Source: Jaaginema sp046541115
GTDB lineage: Bacteria > Cyanobacteriota > Cyanobacteriia > Cyanobacteriales > Spirulinaceae
Direction of reading: 5' to 3'
DNA length: 6,494 bases
Assembly (NCBI GenBank): GCA_046541115.1
Contig: JBKHDX010000257.1
Coordinates: 1 to 6,494, forward strand
In this document: positions 6,248-6,494 of the stretch, in pieces
How positions within the stretch are numbered: the first letter of the stretch is position 1
How the letters are laid out: each line of letters starts with the position of its first letter
The notes under the pieces: generated by a model
Told to the model about the DNA's origin: nothing
Database searches by the model: none
Seen by the model: only the letters and a program-made list of their open reading frames with translations
Program-made: the position numbers and the translations under genes

Positions 6248-6494
6248 CTAGGGCATTTGACCTAATACGGCCAGAATTTTTCGATCCAGGGTGGTGGCCA
6301 AATCTAAAATTCTCACATCAGAATCGCCGCGACGAGACAGAATGGCGGTAAAGGCCCCGACGCGATCGCGCCGAAAACTAATCAAATCCACCTGAAAGGG
6401 CATCCCCTGAATATTGAGGTTTAAAGTAAAGCCTGTGGCCGTATCGGCAAAGTTATCGAGGTCGGGCAACTCCTCGTAGCCCTCGATCTCGACA
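6248..6494 (-). CDS. C-terminal part of a conserved-looking protein of unknown function (runs off the window)
   Basis: The reading frame is open from the right edge to a TAG at 6248-6250, giving about 82 visible residues. A TTG at 6467-6469 could serve as a start, but the frame stays open upstream of it with similar composition (VEIEGYEELPDLDN), so the true start is most likely outside the window. The visible part is soluble. It has an acidic opening, alternating hydrophobic stretches suggesting beta strands (around GFTLNLNIQG and FQVDLISFRR), then a basic RRDR/SRR patch and a helical DLATTLDRKIL end. Coding is supported by in-frame HIP1 use at 6362-6369 and by the protein-like pattern. I do not recognise the family. 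The strand-rich body followed by a short helix resembles domains of exported cyanobacterial proteins, but this is a guess. Confidence 0.7.
   Translation of the reverse strand, partial: VEIEGYEELPDLDNFADTATGFTLNLNIQGMPFQVDLISFRRDRVGAFTAILSRRGDSDVRILDLATTLDRKILAVLGQMP

Overview
The window is cyanobacterial, from the sequence alone. The octamer GCGATCGC (HIP1) occurs 16 times in 6.5 kb, where chance predicts about 0.1. The protein families also fit: a cyanobacteriochrome-type GAF domain joined to a diguanylate cyclase, an m-type thioredoxin and a long LOG-family protein. I cannot name a genus. A short heptamer repeat at the left edge and the roomy, hairpin-rich spacers would suit a filamentous or otherwise large-genome cyanobacterium.

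All four supported genes are on the minus strand, so transcription runs from right to left. From the right edge: (1) 6248-6494, the C-terminal end of a conserved-looking protein of unknown function that runs off the window; (2) 6247-5909, a spacer with a GC-rich intrinsic terminator and other hairpins; (3) 5908-5582, trxA, a complete 108-residue thioredoxin; (4) 5581-5249, a spacer with a perfect 16-bp inverted repeat that probably ends the trxA transcript; (5) 5248-4181, a 355-residue LOG-family (lysine decarboxylase-like fold) nucleotide phosphoribohydrolase candidate; (6) 4180-3379, an 802-base spacer with two tandem hairpins and a U8 tract on the minus strand, and a repeat pair just upstream of the next gene; (7) 3378-22, an 1118-residue sensor with six PAS domains, one GAF domain and a GGDEF domain; (8) 21-1, a heptamer tandem repeat.

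The most interesting gene is the sensor. Its GAF domain has both cysteines expected of a DXCF cyanobacteriochrome: Asp-Pro-Cys-Phe with Cys846, and Cys874-His875 exactly 28 residues later. Its GGDEF domain has an intact GGEEF active site and an RxxD inhibitory site. The protein is therefore predicted to be a blue-region light sensor that makes cyclic di-GMP, with six further PAS inputs. The other genes look like separate single-gene transcription units with wide spacers and recognisable terminators, so no operon or shared pathway can be claimed. I found no tRNA, rRNA, CRISPR array, transposase or phage gene.
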